Source of the DNA: Dromiciops gliroides
Lineage: Eukaryota; Chordata; Mammalia; Microbiotheria; Microbiotheriidae
Direction of reading: 5' to 3'
NCBI RefSeq assembly: GCF_019393635.1
Contig: NC_057862.1
Coordinates: 267,978,441-268,042,440, forward strand
DNA: 64,000 nucleotides
Shown: positions 21,632 through 33,290 of the stretch, piece by piece
Position numbering within the stretch: position 1 is the first letter of the stretch
How the letters are laid out: each line of letters begins with the position of its first letter
Translations under genes and position numbers: made by a program
Notes under the pieces: generated by a model
What the model saw: the letters and a program-made list of their open reading frames with translations, nothing else
Told to the model about the DNA's origin: nothing
Database searches by the model: none

Positions 21632-22785
21632 AACTTTTTAAAAATAATAAACATTTTTATTTATAGTTTTGAATTCCAAATTTTATCTTCTTCCCTTCCA
21701 CCCCTCCTCATTCCCTGAGGCAGTAAGCAATCAGACATGGGTTATATGTGTGCAATTATGCATTACCATATTAATAATTTTGTACAATTTGGATAAAAGA
21801 AAAAATGAAAGTTAAAAAATAGCACGCTTCAGTCTGTGTTCAATCCATATCAGTTCTGTCTTTGGAAGTGGATAGTATGTTTCATCATTAGTCTTCTGGG
21901 CTCATTGTATTACTGAGAATAGTTCAGTCATTCACAGTTCTTCATCAAATGATATTGCTGTCTCTGTGCGCAACGTTCTCTTGGTTCTGCTCACTTCACT
22001 ATACATCAGTTCATACAAGTCTTTCCAAGCCTTTCCGAAATTTTCCTGCTTGTCATTTCTTATAGCACAATAATATTCCATCACCATCATGTAATTGATG
22101 GGCATTCCTTTGATTTCCAATTTTTAGCCACCACAAAAAGAGATGCTATAAATATTTTTGTACAAATAGGTCTTTTTTTGGGGGTGGGGTGCTATTACTG
22201 GATCAAAGGGTATGCACAGTTCTATGACCCTTTGGGCATAGTTCCAAATTGTTCTCCAGAATGGTTGAATCTTTTCACAGCTCCACTAACAGTGGATGTG
22301 TCCCATTTTTCCCAAATCCCCTCCAACATCCAATATTTTCCTTTTTTGTTATATTTGCCACTCTGAATGGTGTGAGTTGATACCTCAGAGGTGTTTTAAT
22401 TTGCATTTCTCTGATCAATCATGCTCTAGAGCATTTTTTCATACGAATATAGATAGCTTTGATGTATCTGAAAACTGCCTGTTCATATCCTTTGACCATT
22501 TGTCAATTGGGGAATGACTTGTATTTTTTATAAATTTGACTCAGTTCTCTATATAATTGAGAAATTAAGCCTTTGTCAGAGATACTTGTTTTAAAAGTTC
22601 TTTCCCAGTTTTCTGCTTCCCATAGAATCTTGGTAGCATTAGTTTTGTGCAAAAGCTTTTTAATTTTATATAATCAAAGTGATCTATCTTACATTTTGGT
22701 TTGCTCTCTTTATTTTCCTTAGTTCTAAATTCTTCCTCTGTCCATAAATCTGACGGATAAATGTTTCCATGCTCTCTTAATTACA
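21632..22785 (-). mobile_element. LINE-1 3' half, antisense
   Basis: 3' UTR (left) through the C-terminal part of ORF2 (right). The same phrases occur as in the copy at 6600-7490 (GTTCTGCTCACTTCACTATA), extending further into ORF2. Decayed. Confidence 0.8.
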
Positions 22786-23319
22786 ATCAAATTTTTGAAA
22801 CAAACCATTCACTTGGGAACTACCTGTACTAGAGGGGGAAAAACGTATTTAAAACATATAATAATCAAATTCTTGATAATTAGAATGAAGAAACAACTCC
22901 CCAACTACCAAACTAAATACATTGTGGCTGCCTTTATGAGAGAGAAAAAACACTTAAATTATTTTAGCTGTTTTTTACAATGACTTTTGTGTTTGGATAT
23001 CTTTTCTAGGTATCTGTTTTAAGTAAAAAACATGACTAATAAATACCAAATCATCAAAGACTGAAAAAGTTCTTAGTTGGTTTTATAAATGTTTTTTGGT
23101 ATGCACACTAATGTATGGCCCAAATACAACTGCAGATACCTAGTTATGTCATTCACATACATGTAACTCCATCTCCCATCTTTTGAAGCCTGTTGATAAA
23201 ATTCCTGATGATAAAAAGTATAGACTATTGATTTGAATATATATTACTGAATTTAGTGGACTAGTTTACTGTAAGAAAACATCCTAAATAAAAATCTTTC
23301 ATCCCCCTTCACATTCTCT
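22786..23319. other. Unassigned AT-rich sequence
   Basis: No gene or family was recognised. Confidence 0.5.
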
Positions 23320-23320
23320 C

Positions 23321-23470
23321 TTTTTTTTTTTTTGGTGAGGCAATTGGGGTTAAGTGACTTGCCCAGGGTCACACAGCTAGTAAGTGTCAAGCATCTGAGG
23401 CTGGATTTGAACTCAGGTACTCCTGACTCCAGGGCCAGTGCTCTATGTACTGCACCACCTAGCTGGCCCC
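23321..23470 (-). repeat. Marsupial SINE
   Basis: Antisense full copy with poly(T) lead. Imperfect flanking duplication around CATTCTCTTT. Confidence 0.9.
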
Positions 23471-23629
23471 CTTCCTATTCTCTTTCACCCAATACCATTC
23501 ACCTCAACATAAGCTATAATACCCCCACCACTGTCTAAAACACACATATTTCCTAGAATACAAGAACACCGACTCAATTGATAACTAGTAAATATTTTGT
23601 TAGTGAATCATATTGCTGTTTCTCACACT

Positions 23630-23960
23630 CAACACTCTATTTCTCAACTTGAAACCTTTGGCATAGGGTATTCCCCAAATCTGGAAGATACACTCTCCTC
23701 ATCTTTTCCTCTTAGAATCCCTGGTTTCCTTCAAAGTTTAGCTTATTTGAGCTCTTTTCTAATCTCAGTAGTTAGTACTTTTCTTCCCCTATTTCCTCAT
23801 GTTTCCTTGTATTCATATCTGCTTGAGATTTTGCATGTACCTATGTATATGCCTCCTTCAATAAATGTAAGCCCATTGTGTAATGGAATTTTTTTGTCTT
23901 TGGATTCTCTGCATATAATACAAAGAGGGTATTTAATATTTGTCTGATTGATTGGAAGGC
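23630..23960 (+). repeat. L2 LINE 3' end
   Basis: TTAGAATCCCTGGTTTCCTTCAAAG, CAATAAATGTAAGCCCATTG and the terminal TCTGATTGATTGG follow the L2 3' UTR. Confidence 0.75.
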
Positions 23961-24049
23961 TGGTAGTGCTCTTGCACAAAAATCTATTTTGGATGAAAAC
24001 GAATAAGTTCTATTTTGAACACAATAAGTCATACTAAAGGTCTATAGGG

Positions 24050-24450
24050 CATCTAGTTCAAAAAGTCCAGTAGGCAGTTGGTCATGCTGGATTAGAGAGA
24101 ATTGCTTTGGCAGGATATATAGAACTGATAACCATCAGCTTAAACCAGTGGGAGGGTAATTAAGTCACCAAATAAAAAAATAGGAAAAGTAAAGAGGACC
24201 ACGGTCTGAGCTTTGGAATAACCACAGATTGGATATAGATGATTACACAGTAAAGAAGACTGGAAAGTAGTAGTCACCACTTCCCTTGAGAAAAAAAGGT
24301 ATCCAGTAAGAAAGGGTGGTTAAGAGTGGAAGATGCTACAGAGAGGTCAAGAAGGATGAAGACTGGGAAAAAAAAAAGACATCAGGCAATTAAGTAATCA
24401 TTGGTAAGTTTGGAGAGAGTAATTTCATTTGATTAATGAGGTCAGAGGAG
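24050..24450 (-). repeat. L2 LINE reverse-transcriptase region, antisense
   Basis: CAGTAGGCAGTTGGTCATG and ACAGAGAGGTCAAGAAGGATGA are the reverse complement of the L2 RT segment that encodes an LDLS-A-FD-like motif. Heavily decayed. Confidence 0.6.
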
Positions 24451-25539
24451 AGAGTAAGTAGAAGCAATAAGAGCACAAAAAAACCACACATGAAATAAAA
24501 TTTTTTTAATAAAAAACAACACTGGACATTTTGATTTCATATGTGTAGGGACTCTAGGTGGGGAACTTTATCTACCAATGCACACGGCAACTTCTCTGCC
24601 ATTTATAGTGCTACAAAACTGCCTAGAGTCCTGAGAGCTTGGGTTATTGCCAAAGTCCAACTGCCAAGATGTCAGAGGAGGTACTTGAATCCAAGTTTTC
24701 CTTACTGAGGTCAGCTCTCGCCTATGCCATGATACCTCCATAAAAATTAATTCAGAGTTAGAATAAATAGTTAAGAGTAAGAATATATGTCAGATGAATC
24801 TTTGGAAAATAGTGATGGAATGATCTCAGACAAAGCAATGACCAAAACACATTTAAGATAGATAAGGGAAACCACATTATGTAAAAATGATTATTGATTG
24901 ATTGGTAGTTGAGTTTTATTCATCACAGCAATAACCTAAAGTTTTAAGATTAAGATTAAGTCTAAAGTCTTAGATTTAAAACCATTTTGTATAGGCTATA
25001 GACAGTACAATACTAATAGGAGACTATGCATTTAACTTAATTGAGCCTGCCTCTTGAAGATGAATGAAGAATGATTCAATCTGGTGATGGGATGTTTTTC
25101 CTAGCACTGGGTTTCTCTAATAAAAATAGCAGTGTTGGGTTGGGGACTTTCTGAGGATGTTGATTTACTCTGTGTCCCTGTTAACATGGGATCTGGAAGA
25201 CCTCTATTGCAAGTCAACATGATTATGGTCTTAGTTTTGTATACATTATGTAATGGACTTATAAGACTGCTCAGATTGTAAGGTGAGGAGCCACTGACCT
25301 TTATTATTGGTAATACCAATAAATAGATTATGCCAAAACTTTTGTGTTTCAGTTTTGCTTAATCACAGATTTATCACAACATTATGTTTCTAGACACTAT
25401 AATGAAATAGTAGTATCATTATTATGAAACATATACATGCATCAACCAAGCTTGGCTATAGAAAACATGGCTCCTTTTTTTCACTGCAAAAGTAAGAGAC
25501 TGTGGTTTTGGAATATTGCATATATATTGTCAGAAACAG
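24451..25539. other. Mostly unassigned, possible MIR remnant at 24660-24745
   Basis: GTCAGAGGAGGTACTTGAATCC...CCATGATACCT resembles a MIR body. The rest is not recognised. Confidence 0.4.
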
Positions 25540-25800
25540 CCAATCTCTTGGTTTTCTGAACAGAAATAAGAGATCAACAAATTGGACATGAATTTTTTAA
25601 AACTAGAAAAGCAACAATAAAAAAATTAAACACCAAAGTAGAAATTCTGAAAAGATAAACAAAACTGAAAGGTTCCCCCTACCCAGAAAAAAAAAATCTA
25701 AATTGGATTTAGAAAAGAGCTGGGTTTTTTAAAAACATAAAATAGCTAACCTGATCTTAAAAGATATAGAAATCAAATTGTATCAAAAATGAAAGAACGG

Positions 25801-25950
25801 GGGGCAAGCCAGGTGGCACAGTGGATAAAGCACCAGCCCTGGATTCAGGAGGACCTGAGTTCAAATGTGACCTCAGACACTTGACACTAGCTGTAAGTGG
25901 ACAAGTTACCCCACCATTGCCCCACCAAAAAAAGAAAAAAGAAAAGAAAA
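25801..25950 (+). repeat. Marsupial SINE
   Basis: Degraded copy in L1 ORF2 with an AAAAG-rich tail. Confidence 0.88.
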
Positions 25951-26251
25951 GAAGGGAAAAGAATGGATCCTTTCAATTTCTGTGATACAAATATGACCTT
26001 GATATCCTAAAGCAAGGGAGAGGCAAAGAAATAAAACTATACCTAATGAATACTGAAGGAAAAGTTTTAAATAAAATATTAAGAGAGGGTACAATAATAT
26101 ATTTTCAAAGGTCATATACTAAGATATTGTGAAATTTATAACAGGGATTCAGGGTTAGGTCAATATAAGCAAAATAAACACAATGACATATTAATATAAA
26201 TAAAATCACATATCAACAGATTCTGGAAAAGGTTTTGACAAAATCCAACAT

Positions 26252-26404
26252 CTTTTTTTTTTCCCCTCCCCAGGGCAATGAGGGTTAAGTGACTTGCCCA
26301 GGGTCACACAGCTAGTAAATGTCAAGTGTCTGAGGTTGGATTTGAACTCAGGTCCTCCTGAATCCAAGGCCAGTGCTTTATCCACTGTGCCACCTAGCTG
26401 CCCC
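26252..26404 (-). repeat. Marsupial SINE
   Basis: Antisense. Flanked by CCAACATCT. Confidence 0.93.
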
Positions 26405-26741
26405 AACATCTATTTATTTTAATAAAAAATAACACCAAAAAGGATAGGAACAAATGAATCTTTGCTTTATCTGTAAATAGTATCTATCTAAATGAAAGAG
26501 CCAAATTATATGTAATATAGAAAGGCTAGCTGCAATTTCAACAAGACCAAGAATTTTGCAAGGGCATCTACTAAGCATCAATATTCTTTAACAGAGTGCT
26601 AGAAATGCTGGCAACAGCAATAGGACAAGAGTAAAAAAGAAAGCATGGCATTAATCATAGGTGACGAAGAAACAAAACTAATGCTTTTTGCAGATCATAT
26701 GATAATCAATCTAGAGCAGAGGTTCTTAACTTTTATTGTGT

Positions 26742-27114
26742 TGTTAAGGGCTAAAATTCTAGCTAAACTGTCTAAAATATCTAATGAGTGGTCGCCAATA
26801 AATTATAAGCTTTAGCAAGAGTTAGACTTTTAAGCATTTATTAAGGAGAATAAGAATTTGGTAAAGAGAGAGAAAAAGGCCTAAATTCCTAGCTATTAAA
26901 GGGAGAGCACATTTCTAGCTCCGCTCTCCACCAGAGTCCAGAGGAAAGAGCCCCGAGACTCCGCGCCAGTCTCTTCCTTCCTCCTCCCACTAGTCCGCGT
27001 CACTTCCTGATACCAAAGACAAGACTCCTGGTCTTGCCCTCAAAGACCTTCGCTTCATGGGCAGAACTCTTCTACAGTTAGTATCCAGCAGGTGGCGTTA
27101 TTCCAATCGTTACA
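26742..27114 (-). repeat. 3' LTR of LTR-E
   Basis: 373 bp, same as the 5' copy base for base as read by eye. Starts TG and ends CA. Confidence 0.92.
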
Positions 27115-29090
27115 GTCCCCCCTGTTGTTCCTCAAGAAGCAAAATGTTTCCTTGACGGAACAGTAAAAAGAATATAATAACTATTGATAACTAATAATAT
27201 GTGAACAACAATATAGAAAAGGAAGAGAGGAAAGTTTTGTCCAGAGGGGCGATTTTTTTTGTCCTCATGAACTGACGCTTTGACATTAGTCTTGCAAAGG
27301 GAGGGCCTCTGCAGAGAATACATATTACAGATGGTGTATATTATAACAGAAAGAGAAAAAAAAAAAAAACAAAAACAAAAACAACAAATCAAAACTGTTC
27401 ATTTAAAGTCTCTGAAAGTCTTTTCTTAGATGTCCTCTAGGTGTAGTCGTGGAATGGAAGTCTTTTCAGGGGTTGATGTGTGGATACTGGTAATCAGCCA
27501 GGAAATTTCCTACAAAATTGAGCTTAACACAACTTTAAAATAGCTTTGTCAATAATCAAATCAAACAATGAAAGTTCTCAAAAACATGTCTAAGGGAATT
27601 CAGAATCTTAGTTGTTACACATGAAACATATAATAAAACAAAAATTGAACCATTCTTTAAAATTATAATATTACTATAGTCCCCCCTTATGGAGGGTAAT
27701 TGAGAAGACAATTGCTGCAATATTAATTAATAAAAATAATTTTTATCTTTGTTTTATCACTTTTTGCATCATCTGCCTAATTATCCTCATGCCATTATGA
27801 GAAATTAAAAAATCTAATATAATTGGTAACAGGTGTCAAGGCCAAATTCAACACTGTATTTATCATGACACCTGAGATAATTATGGGGGTTACCATAAAA
27901 GAACAGAGAAATGATGGGATATGAGCATTCCCACACTTGAGCAATATGTACTGCCCATACAGTATGCCAGGCTTAAAATAGGTGGATGGAATATATGTCC
28001 ATGCCACCGAACATATTGGAAGAAACTGAGTCAGACTTAATCAGATGCATGGGACTGAGATGTCCATGGCATCAGGCATATAGGAGGGAGCATGGAAGCC
28101 AGGTGTAGAAGTGAGATGGGTGGGATGAATACTTCCAGCCATCTGTACAATATTGTGGGGAAAAATAAAATAAAATATTAAACCAAGAGAATCCAACCTC
28201 AACATTAGTCAAAAGCCGTTCCCTCGGCCATACCTTGACTTCATGCATGTCTCCCCTCATGTGACAATTCAGTGTCTGCTCTTGCATGTATTCCTCTTGT
28301 GATTGGATGGCATCTTGGCCAACTGGCATCTGATAACTCAGAATAAAGGCAATTAATGTCTTAAATGATAAGTTCCCATAATCCAAGTCTCATATGGATT
28401 TAAAAATTGAGGATAATAAATGATTGCAAAAAATGTGAATACATCTTGACTCAGAACACAATATATAATTATGCAACAATTTCAAATAATACCCCTTTTT
28501 TTTACTTAGTATACAATTACTTTTTTGAAAAATCTGAACATATTTAAATAAAAGTTAAAGCACAACACAATCTCAAAGACAACTTTTACAAATGTTCCCC
28601 TCTTTTTTTTTTTTTTTGGAATATGCTTATCAAAAATAATACTTCTAGAATCAATTTACACTTGCCATGGCAAACAATTTGCCAGGGAAATGCTTTAAAG
28701 AGTTTGATCAAATAATCAGTTGAGAAAAAATAACAAAAACAAACAACTCAGAATATGGGAGCACAATACTCCTAGAATTAACATTGTATAATAAAATCAA
28801 AACCATCTTGCAATGTTTCAAAATTAGAGATGAATAAATAGAAAAAAAATACACATGGAACAATAAAAGACAATGAAATTCAAACTAGGGAAATCTAAAT
28901 GAATATGAACTTAATATTAATAAGAGTATTATAAAATATAAACTTGATCACATGACTATAAAAAGCTTTTACAAATATTCTCCTTGTTTTAAAAACTAAG
29001 TATAAAACACAATCTCAAAAGCATGAAAATCTCTATGAAAATAAACCCATACCATTAATTTCAAAATGTAGGTGTAATAGCATAGAAATC
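27115..29090 (-). other. LTR-E internal region without recognisable genes
   Basis: About 2 kb, AT-rich, downstream of the ORF in the element's own direction. Short frames only. No polymerase motif was seen. Since the LTRs show no divergence, the lack of pol is a property of this element's source and not of ageing. Confidence 0.7.
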
Positions 29091-29996
29091 CTATGTAACC
29101 TCTGAACTGATACTATTAATAATCTGAGTGAATTTAGAACACTTTTGATTCCGATATCTAAAATCCCCAATACTCATATCAATACCTTGCTTCTTACTTC
29201 TACATTTCTGTAAAATATATATACTTCCATGGCAAAAGAAGCAGAGTCTTGAACTATGTTGATTGTTATTATTCTTATTCAGCTTAACTTTTTCTTCTTT
29301 AACCCCTCTATATTGTCTGTCAGTCTTTTCACCATACAAATGCTTTATAAGATTACTAATTAAAGACAAAAGCAGGTTAGCAAAATTATGAACAAAACGA
29401 GCATATCTGGAATTTAAAGGGTTTTCTAAGGTTGTCTCAGAAGCACAGCCAGGCTGGGGAAGGACTGAGCCTGAAGCTGCAAATGTAGTTACAGAAAGTT
29501 GAGCATGCGCATCAGATCTCTGGACTTCCCAGGCAGGGGAAGCAATGGGCTTGGCCATAGGAGGAGTAGAGGGTGGGGTCTGGAGAGGAGGGGAGGGACC
29601 AGAGCAATTTGAATCAGACTTGATTTTGAACTCAGGCCTGGATTCCTCTTCCCCCACTTTGCCTCCAGGTGCTAGGGGATTAAAAGCTTCTAGAGGGTGG
29701 GTCATTGCCTCCAGGCATGCAAAATTAAAGCAACAATTAGTGTTAGAACTGGGAAAAGCTGCGGGAATCTCTTCAGGTTTCTCTGAAAAAGCATGGTTGG
29801 GAGAGGGAGAGATATTTCCTTGTGTGAGTAAGTTGCTGGCTCTTTTAACAAAAATAAAAAGAAAAATAGAAAATCCACAAAAACAAAGCATTAACATGAT
29901 CTTATCCCCCATTTGTCTGGTTAAACAGACTAAAATCAAAAATAGGGTAATTAGGGAGTTTAAAAGGTCCATTCGAAAAAATTTAAAGGAAAACAC
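29091..29996 (-). CDS. 301-codon Gag-like ORF of LTR-E
   Basis: The only long frame in the element, beginning ~90 nt inside the primer binding site. Residues ~10-28 and ~33-50 are two hydrophobic segments, like an ER signal or membrane anchor. Residues ~60-155 are Pro/Ser-rich (PSPPLQTPPSTPPMAKP). Residues ~198-222 are a further hydrophobic helix. A basic stretch precedes C252-x2-C255-x4-Y260-x4-C265, the spacing of a retroviral nucleocapsid CCHC knuckle with Tyr in place of His. A second start is Met9. Gag is the inferred role. The N-terminal membrane segments recall IAP-type Gag but I cannot show homology. Product and expression are unproven. Confidence 0.6.
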   Translation of the reverse strand: MFSFKFFRMDLLNSLITLFLILVCLTRQMGDKIMLMLCFCGFSIFLFIFVKRASNLLTQGNISPSPNHAFSEKPEEIPAAFPSSNTNCCFNFACLEAMTHPLEAFNPLAPGGKVGEEESRPEFKIKSDSNCSGPSPPLQTPPSTPPMAKPIASPAWEVQRSDAHAQLSVTTFAASGSVLPQPGCASETTLENPLNSRYARFVHNFANLLLSLISNLIKHLYGEKTDRQYRGVKEEKVKLNKNNNNQHSSRLCFFCHGSIYILQKCRSKKQGIDMSIGDFRYRNQKCSKFTQIINSISSEVT

Positions 29997-30085
29997 AGCC
30001 AGTACGCCAGTACTTAGCAGTTAAAGGGAGAGGGAGGGGAAATTTCTTACCCAACCAGAAGATCAGAAGACTGAAGTTTAGCTTT

Positions 30086-30103
30086 CCTCTTCGTGGTCAG
30101 CCA
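30086..30103 (-). promoter_or_regulatory. Candidate primer binding site of LTR-E
   Basis: TGGCTGACCACGAAGAGG lies 2 nt inside the 5' LTR and starts with TGG, as required for a tRNA CCA end. I cannot match the rest to a standard tRNA 3' end. Confidence 0.5.
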
Positions 30104-30105
30104 TC

Positions 30106-30478
30106 TGTTAAGGGCTAAAATTCTAGCTAAACTGTCTAAAATATCTAATGAGTGGTCGCCAATAAATTATAAGCTTTAGCAAGAGTTAGACTTTTAAGCA
30201 TTTATTAAGGAGAATAAGAATTTGGTAAAGAGAGAGAAAAAGGCCTAAATTCCTAGCTATTAAAGGGAGAGCACATTTCTAGCTCCGCTCTCCACCAGAG
30301 TCCAGAGGAAAGAGCCCCGAGACTCCGCGCCAGTCTCTTCCTTCCTCCTCCCACTAGTCCGCGTCACTTCCTGATACCAAAGACAAGACTCCTGGTCTTG
30401 CCCTCAAAGACCTTCGCTTCATGGGCAGAACTCTTCTACAGTTAGTATCCAGCAGGTGGCGTTATTCCAATCGTTACA
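30106..30478 (-). repeat. 5' LTR of LTR-E
   Basis: 373 bp. The coding strand has a CpG-containing GC-rich block in the first half and AATAAA (TTAATAAATGC) in the second half. Confidence 0.92.
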
Positions 30479-30614
30479 GTGTGTTATGGATTCTGTTACC
30501 ACTATGTTGAAACCTTCTCAGAATAAATTTTAAAATTGTAAATGCATAAAATAAATTCATAGGATTGCAAGGGAAACCATTACACTGAAATTTATTTTTA
30601 AAAAATTTAAGTTC

Positions 30615-30940
30615 CAATACAATGGTCCAAGATAGTTCCAAAGGACTCATGATAGAAAATGCTCTCCAAATCCAGAAAAAAGAACTGTGGACTCTAGATG
30701 CAGATTGAACCATATTGTTTCTACCTTTTGGGGGAGGTTTTTCCCTTTTGTTCTGATTCTTCTTTCACAGCATGAATAATGCAGAAATATGTTTAATGTG
30801 ATTGTACATACATAGCCTATATTGGATTGCTTGCTGTCTTGGGGAGGGGGAAGAGAGGGAGAAAAATTTAGAACTAGAAATCTTATAATAAAATACTTCT
30901 ATGACTAAATAAATTTAAAAAATGAAAATAGCAAAAAAAG
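30615..30940 (+). mobile_element. 5'-truncated LINE-1 3' end
   Basis: L1 3' UTR bounded by AATTTAAGTTC at 30604-30614 and 30941-30951. Inserted in the hAT element, independent of LTR-E. Confidence 0.85.
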
Positions 30941-31555
30941 AATTTAAGTTCACTGACTCAAGTTAAGAACACTTCATCAATTAAAAAATTAATTAAATTA
31001 ATAACTTTAGGAGAGGTTATAAAATTTAAACAATATATTATTTAATATGTAATAATTTAAATAATATATATAATAATATTGACAACTGACAAAACCCAGC
31101 TGGAAGAAATTCCATTAAAAATAATTACAGAATATATAAAATATTTGGGACCCTATCTACTAAGACAGACAGAAACAGGAACAATATGAAAATAACTACA
31201 AAAAACTCTTCTTTGCAGAGCGAAATAATAGGTAGAAGTCAATAAAACAGAAGTAACAGCACTACGTAAATTAGTTTAGTCCTTCAGTGCCATATAGCAA
31301 GCTACCAAATAATTATAGGGCTAGAAAAAAACTCAACAAAGAAAAAGGTCAAGAATCTCAAGGAAAGGAAGGGGGAAAAAGGTAAGGAGTCTACTTGTTC
31401 CAGATGTCAAAACTATACTATGAAGTGGTATGACAATTTGGTGCTGCTTAAAAAATAGGACAGGTTCATCAGCTAGCAGAACAGATTAGTAATGTCCCAT
31501 ATAGAAGCAAATAGTATAGTTTTTTGATAAATCTAGACTTTGCTAAAGTGCAGTA

Positions 31556-31735
31556 CAAAGTTTAAACTGTGGGTCATGACCCCATGAGGGGGTCACATAA
31601 CAATGTGGGGTCATGAAAAATTTGACAACAGTAAAAGGTTATGTATACCTATTTTATATACCTTTATACCCAGGGTCATGTAAAAATTTCGCAGGTGAGA
31701 AGGGGTCACAAGGGGAAAGAGTTTAAGAAGCCCTA
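31556..31735. repeat. hAT-type MITE
   Basis: Ends GTTTAAACTGTGGGTCATGA and GAGTTTAAGAAGCCC, interior with GGGGTCA blocks. Same family as the element split at 35565/43334. Confidence 0.65.
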
Positions 31736-31737
31736 GT

Positions 31738-31850
31738 GTCGTAGTGCTGGGACTCAAGTTAGGAAGTACTGAATTAAAATCCAACCACAGACATTTATTA
31801 GCTATGTGACTATTAGGTAAGTCATACCATCTGTTTGTCTCAGGTTCCTC
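31738..31850 (+). repeat. MIR remnant
   Basis: TAGTGCTGGGACTCAAGTTA...ATTAGCTATGTGACTATTAGG follows the MIR head and core. Confidence 0.6.
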
Positions 31851-32269
31851 TGCATCAGTACATACATCATTCCATGCTTCTCTGTGTTCATCACAAATAG
31901 TTTCTTACAATTCTCAATTTTTTAATACAAAAGTTATTTACAAAATGCTATAATTTATTTTAATTTTATATTGAGTCAATTCACAGAAAGACTCAGGTGC
32001 AATTTTTATCAGTGGTTGAGAAACAATTTAAGTGGTCTGACCAAATTTGGATGAATATTATTACCATAATCTCTATAATACAATATTCTTTTCATATGTG
32101 GAAAAAAAAGACTAGATGAGCATATCATTTAGATATATCTGGATTTACAACTGTAAGGAATTAATTGTGACTTGGTGCTTTTATAGTCTTTGCTTCATCA
32201 TGGTCAGACTGAAAAGATGCAAGTTTTAAAAGCCTAAGAGAAGATGGGTGTGTACTTTAAGAGATTATA
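31851..32269. other. Unassigned sequence with a short L1-like piece
   Basis: A piece near 31865-31900 resembles an L1 antisense 3' end. The remainder is unrecognised AT-rich DNA. Confidence 0.4.
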
Positions 32270-32945
32270 GAACAAACAACACAAAGAACATTTATTGAGT
32301 CAAAGTATCAAACTAAAGTACCTAACCCCCACCTAGGATTTCCCCACATCCACATGGGCCTGGCCAAATTATAATGGGGATGGGGGAGGGGTGGGGGTGG
32401 GGGCTGTGGTTAGGGTTAGAGAGAGAGATGGTATGTTTTGATCTTGGGACCTAACCAGGAGACACTGCAAAGCTGATTCTCCTTAGAACTACAGATTCTA
32501 GGTGGTAGTGAGTTTGTGTTGTTGAAGCGAGGCTGGCTTGTTAAGCCAGCTGAGCTGGAAACAAGTTTTGGGTTTGAATTAGTTTTTGCCAGACCCAAGC
32601 TGTTCTGAGTAGTTGAAGAAGCAGAGCTTATTCAAAGTACCTGGGGCCTTTTTACCCTAGAGATTTAGATTCCAACCATCTGGGAAGGGGAACATATTTG
32701 TTCTTTCCCTATCCCCTTTCTCATAATCCCTGGCTTTATTAATTCCACTTGTGTTGTAAATTTTGTTCCCATTAATAAAATCTGATTTGTTTGTGGAAAA
32801 GAGGCTGTTAATCTCCTTTCTTATCAATCTGGGAGACATAACTGAAAAAGAGGCAGTTTGGAGAAGGAGAAACTCTGGACCTAGAGGTCTCTTATTATTT
32901 TCTGAACCCCAATATTATGGTGAACCGCCCAATTAACTCTCCCCA
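32270..32945 (+). repeat. Possible solo LTR of unknown family
   Basis: GC-richer block with AATAAA (CATTAATAAAATCTGATTTG, ~32770) followed by ~150 bp of U5-like sequence. No second copy in the window, edges or duplication were defined. Confidence 0.3.
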
Positions 32946-33290
32946 TACTAAATTTGGCCCAAACAAAACAAAGGCTGATTATTTATCTTTCACCTCATAA
33001 TACCAAGAGATTTCTAATTCTGAAATGTCCAGAAGATCAAGGACCAATTATGCATTAATGTACCATCTACATAATTATTTTAGGGACCCTATTTATAGGC
33101 AACTAAAAAGAAAGCCTCCAAATAGATAAATGACAAGATATAAAAGGTCACATAATAAACAAATTTAAGGACCAAGGAAAAAATATCATTTATAATCATA
33201 TGAATGAGATATGCCTTTGAGACACAGCCAATGTGAGATTTTATTTTGCTTGATTATGACTATTTTTTGCAAGGATTTTCTTTTTAAAAG

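Larger units (their letters stand above)
26742..30478 (-). mobile_element. Young LTR retrotransposon (LTR-E) with identical LTRs
   Basis: 3,737 bp with 373-bp LTRs at 30106-30478 (5') and 26742-27114 (3') that I read as identical throughout. Termini are TGTAACGATT...CCCTTAACA on the coding strand. A GTGT duplication lies at 26738-26741 and 30479-30482. A polypurine tract (AACAGGGGGGAC) abuts the 3' LTR and a second one is near 27684. The LTR keeps several CpGs, which decay quickly, in line with recent insertion. The interior has one 301-codon ORF. No RT, integrase or env motif was seen, so movement would need proteins from another element. Confidence 0.92.
26717..30974. mobile_element. hAT-type short DNA element, split by LTR-E and an L1 piece
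   Basis: The terminal part CAGAGGTTCTTAAC at 26717 has its inverted partner GTTAAGAAC near 30963. The interior (TGGATTCTG...CCTTCTCAGAATAA...AATGCATAAAATAAATTCATAGG, 30483-30600) resembles a mammalian hAT MITE. Edges are approximate and the 8-bp duplication is not clear. Confidence 0.6.
25540..31560 (+). mobile_element. Decayed L1 ORF2, split by a hAT element
   Basis: Two blocks are collinear with L1 ORF2: 25540-26716, ending just after the RT catalytic motif region (TTTTTGCAGATCATATGAT, reading FADHM where active L1 has FADDM), and 30985-31560 (AAATATTTGGGACCCTATCT onward). Everything between belongs to later insertions. Two SINEs lie in the left block. Confidence 0.75.

Noticed and set aside
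29545..30024. 159-codon plus-strand frame
   Set aside because: Shadow of the minus-strand Gag-like ORF of LTR-E, which has Gag features and the right orientation relative to LTRs, primer site and polypurine tract.
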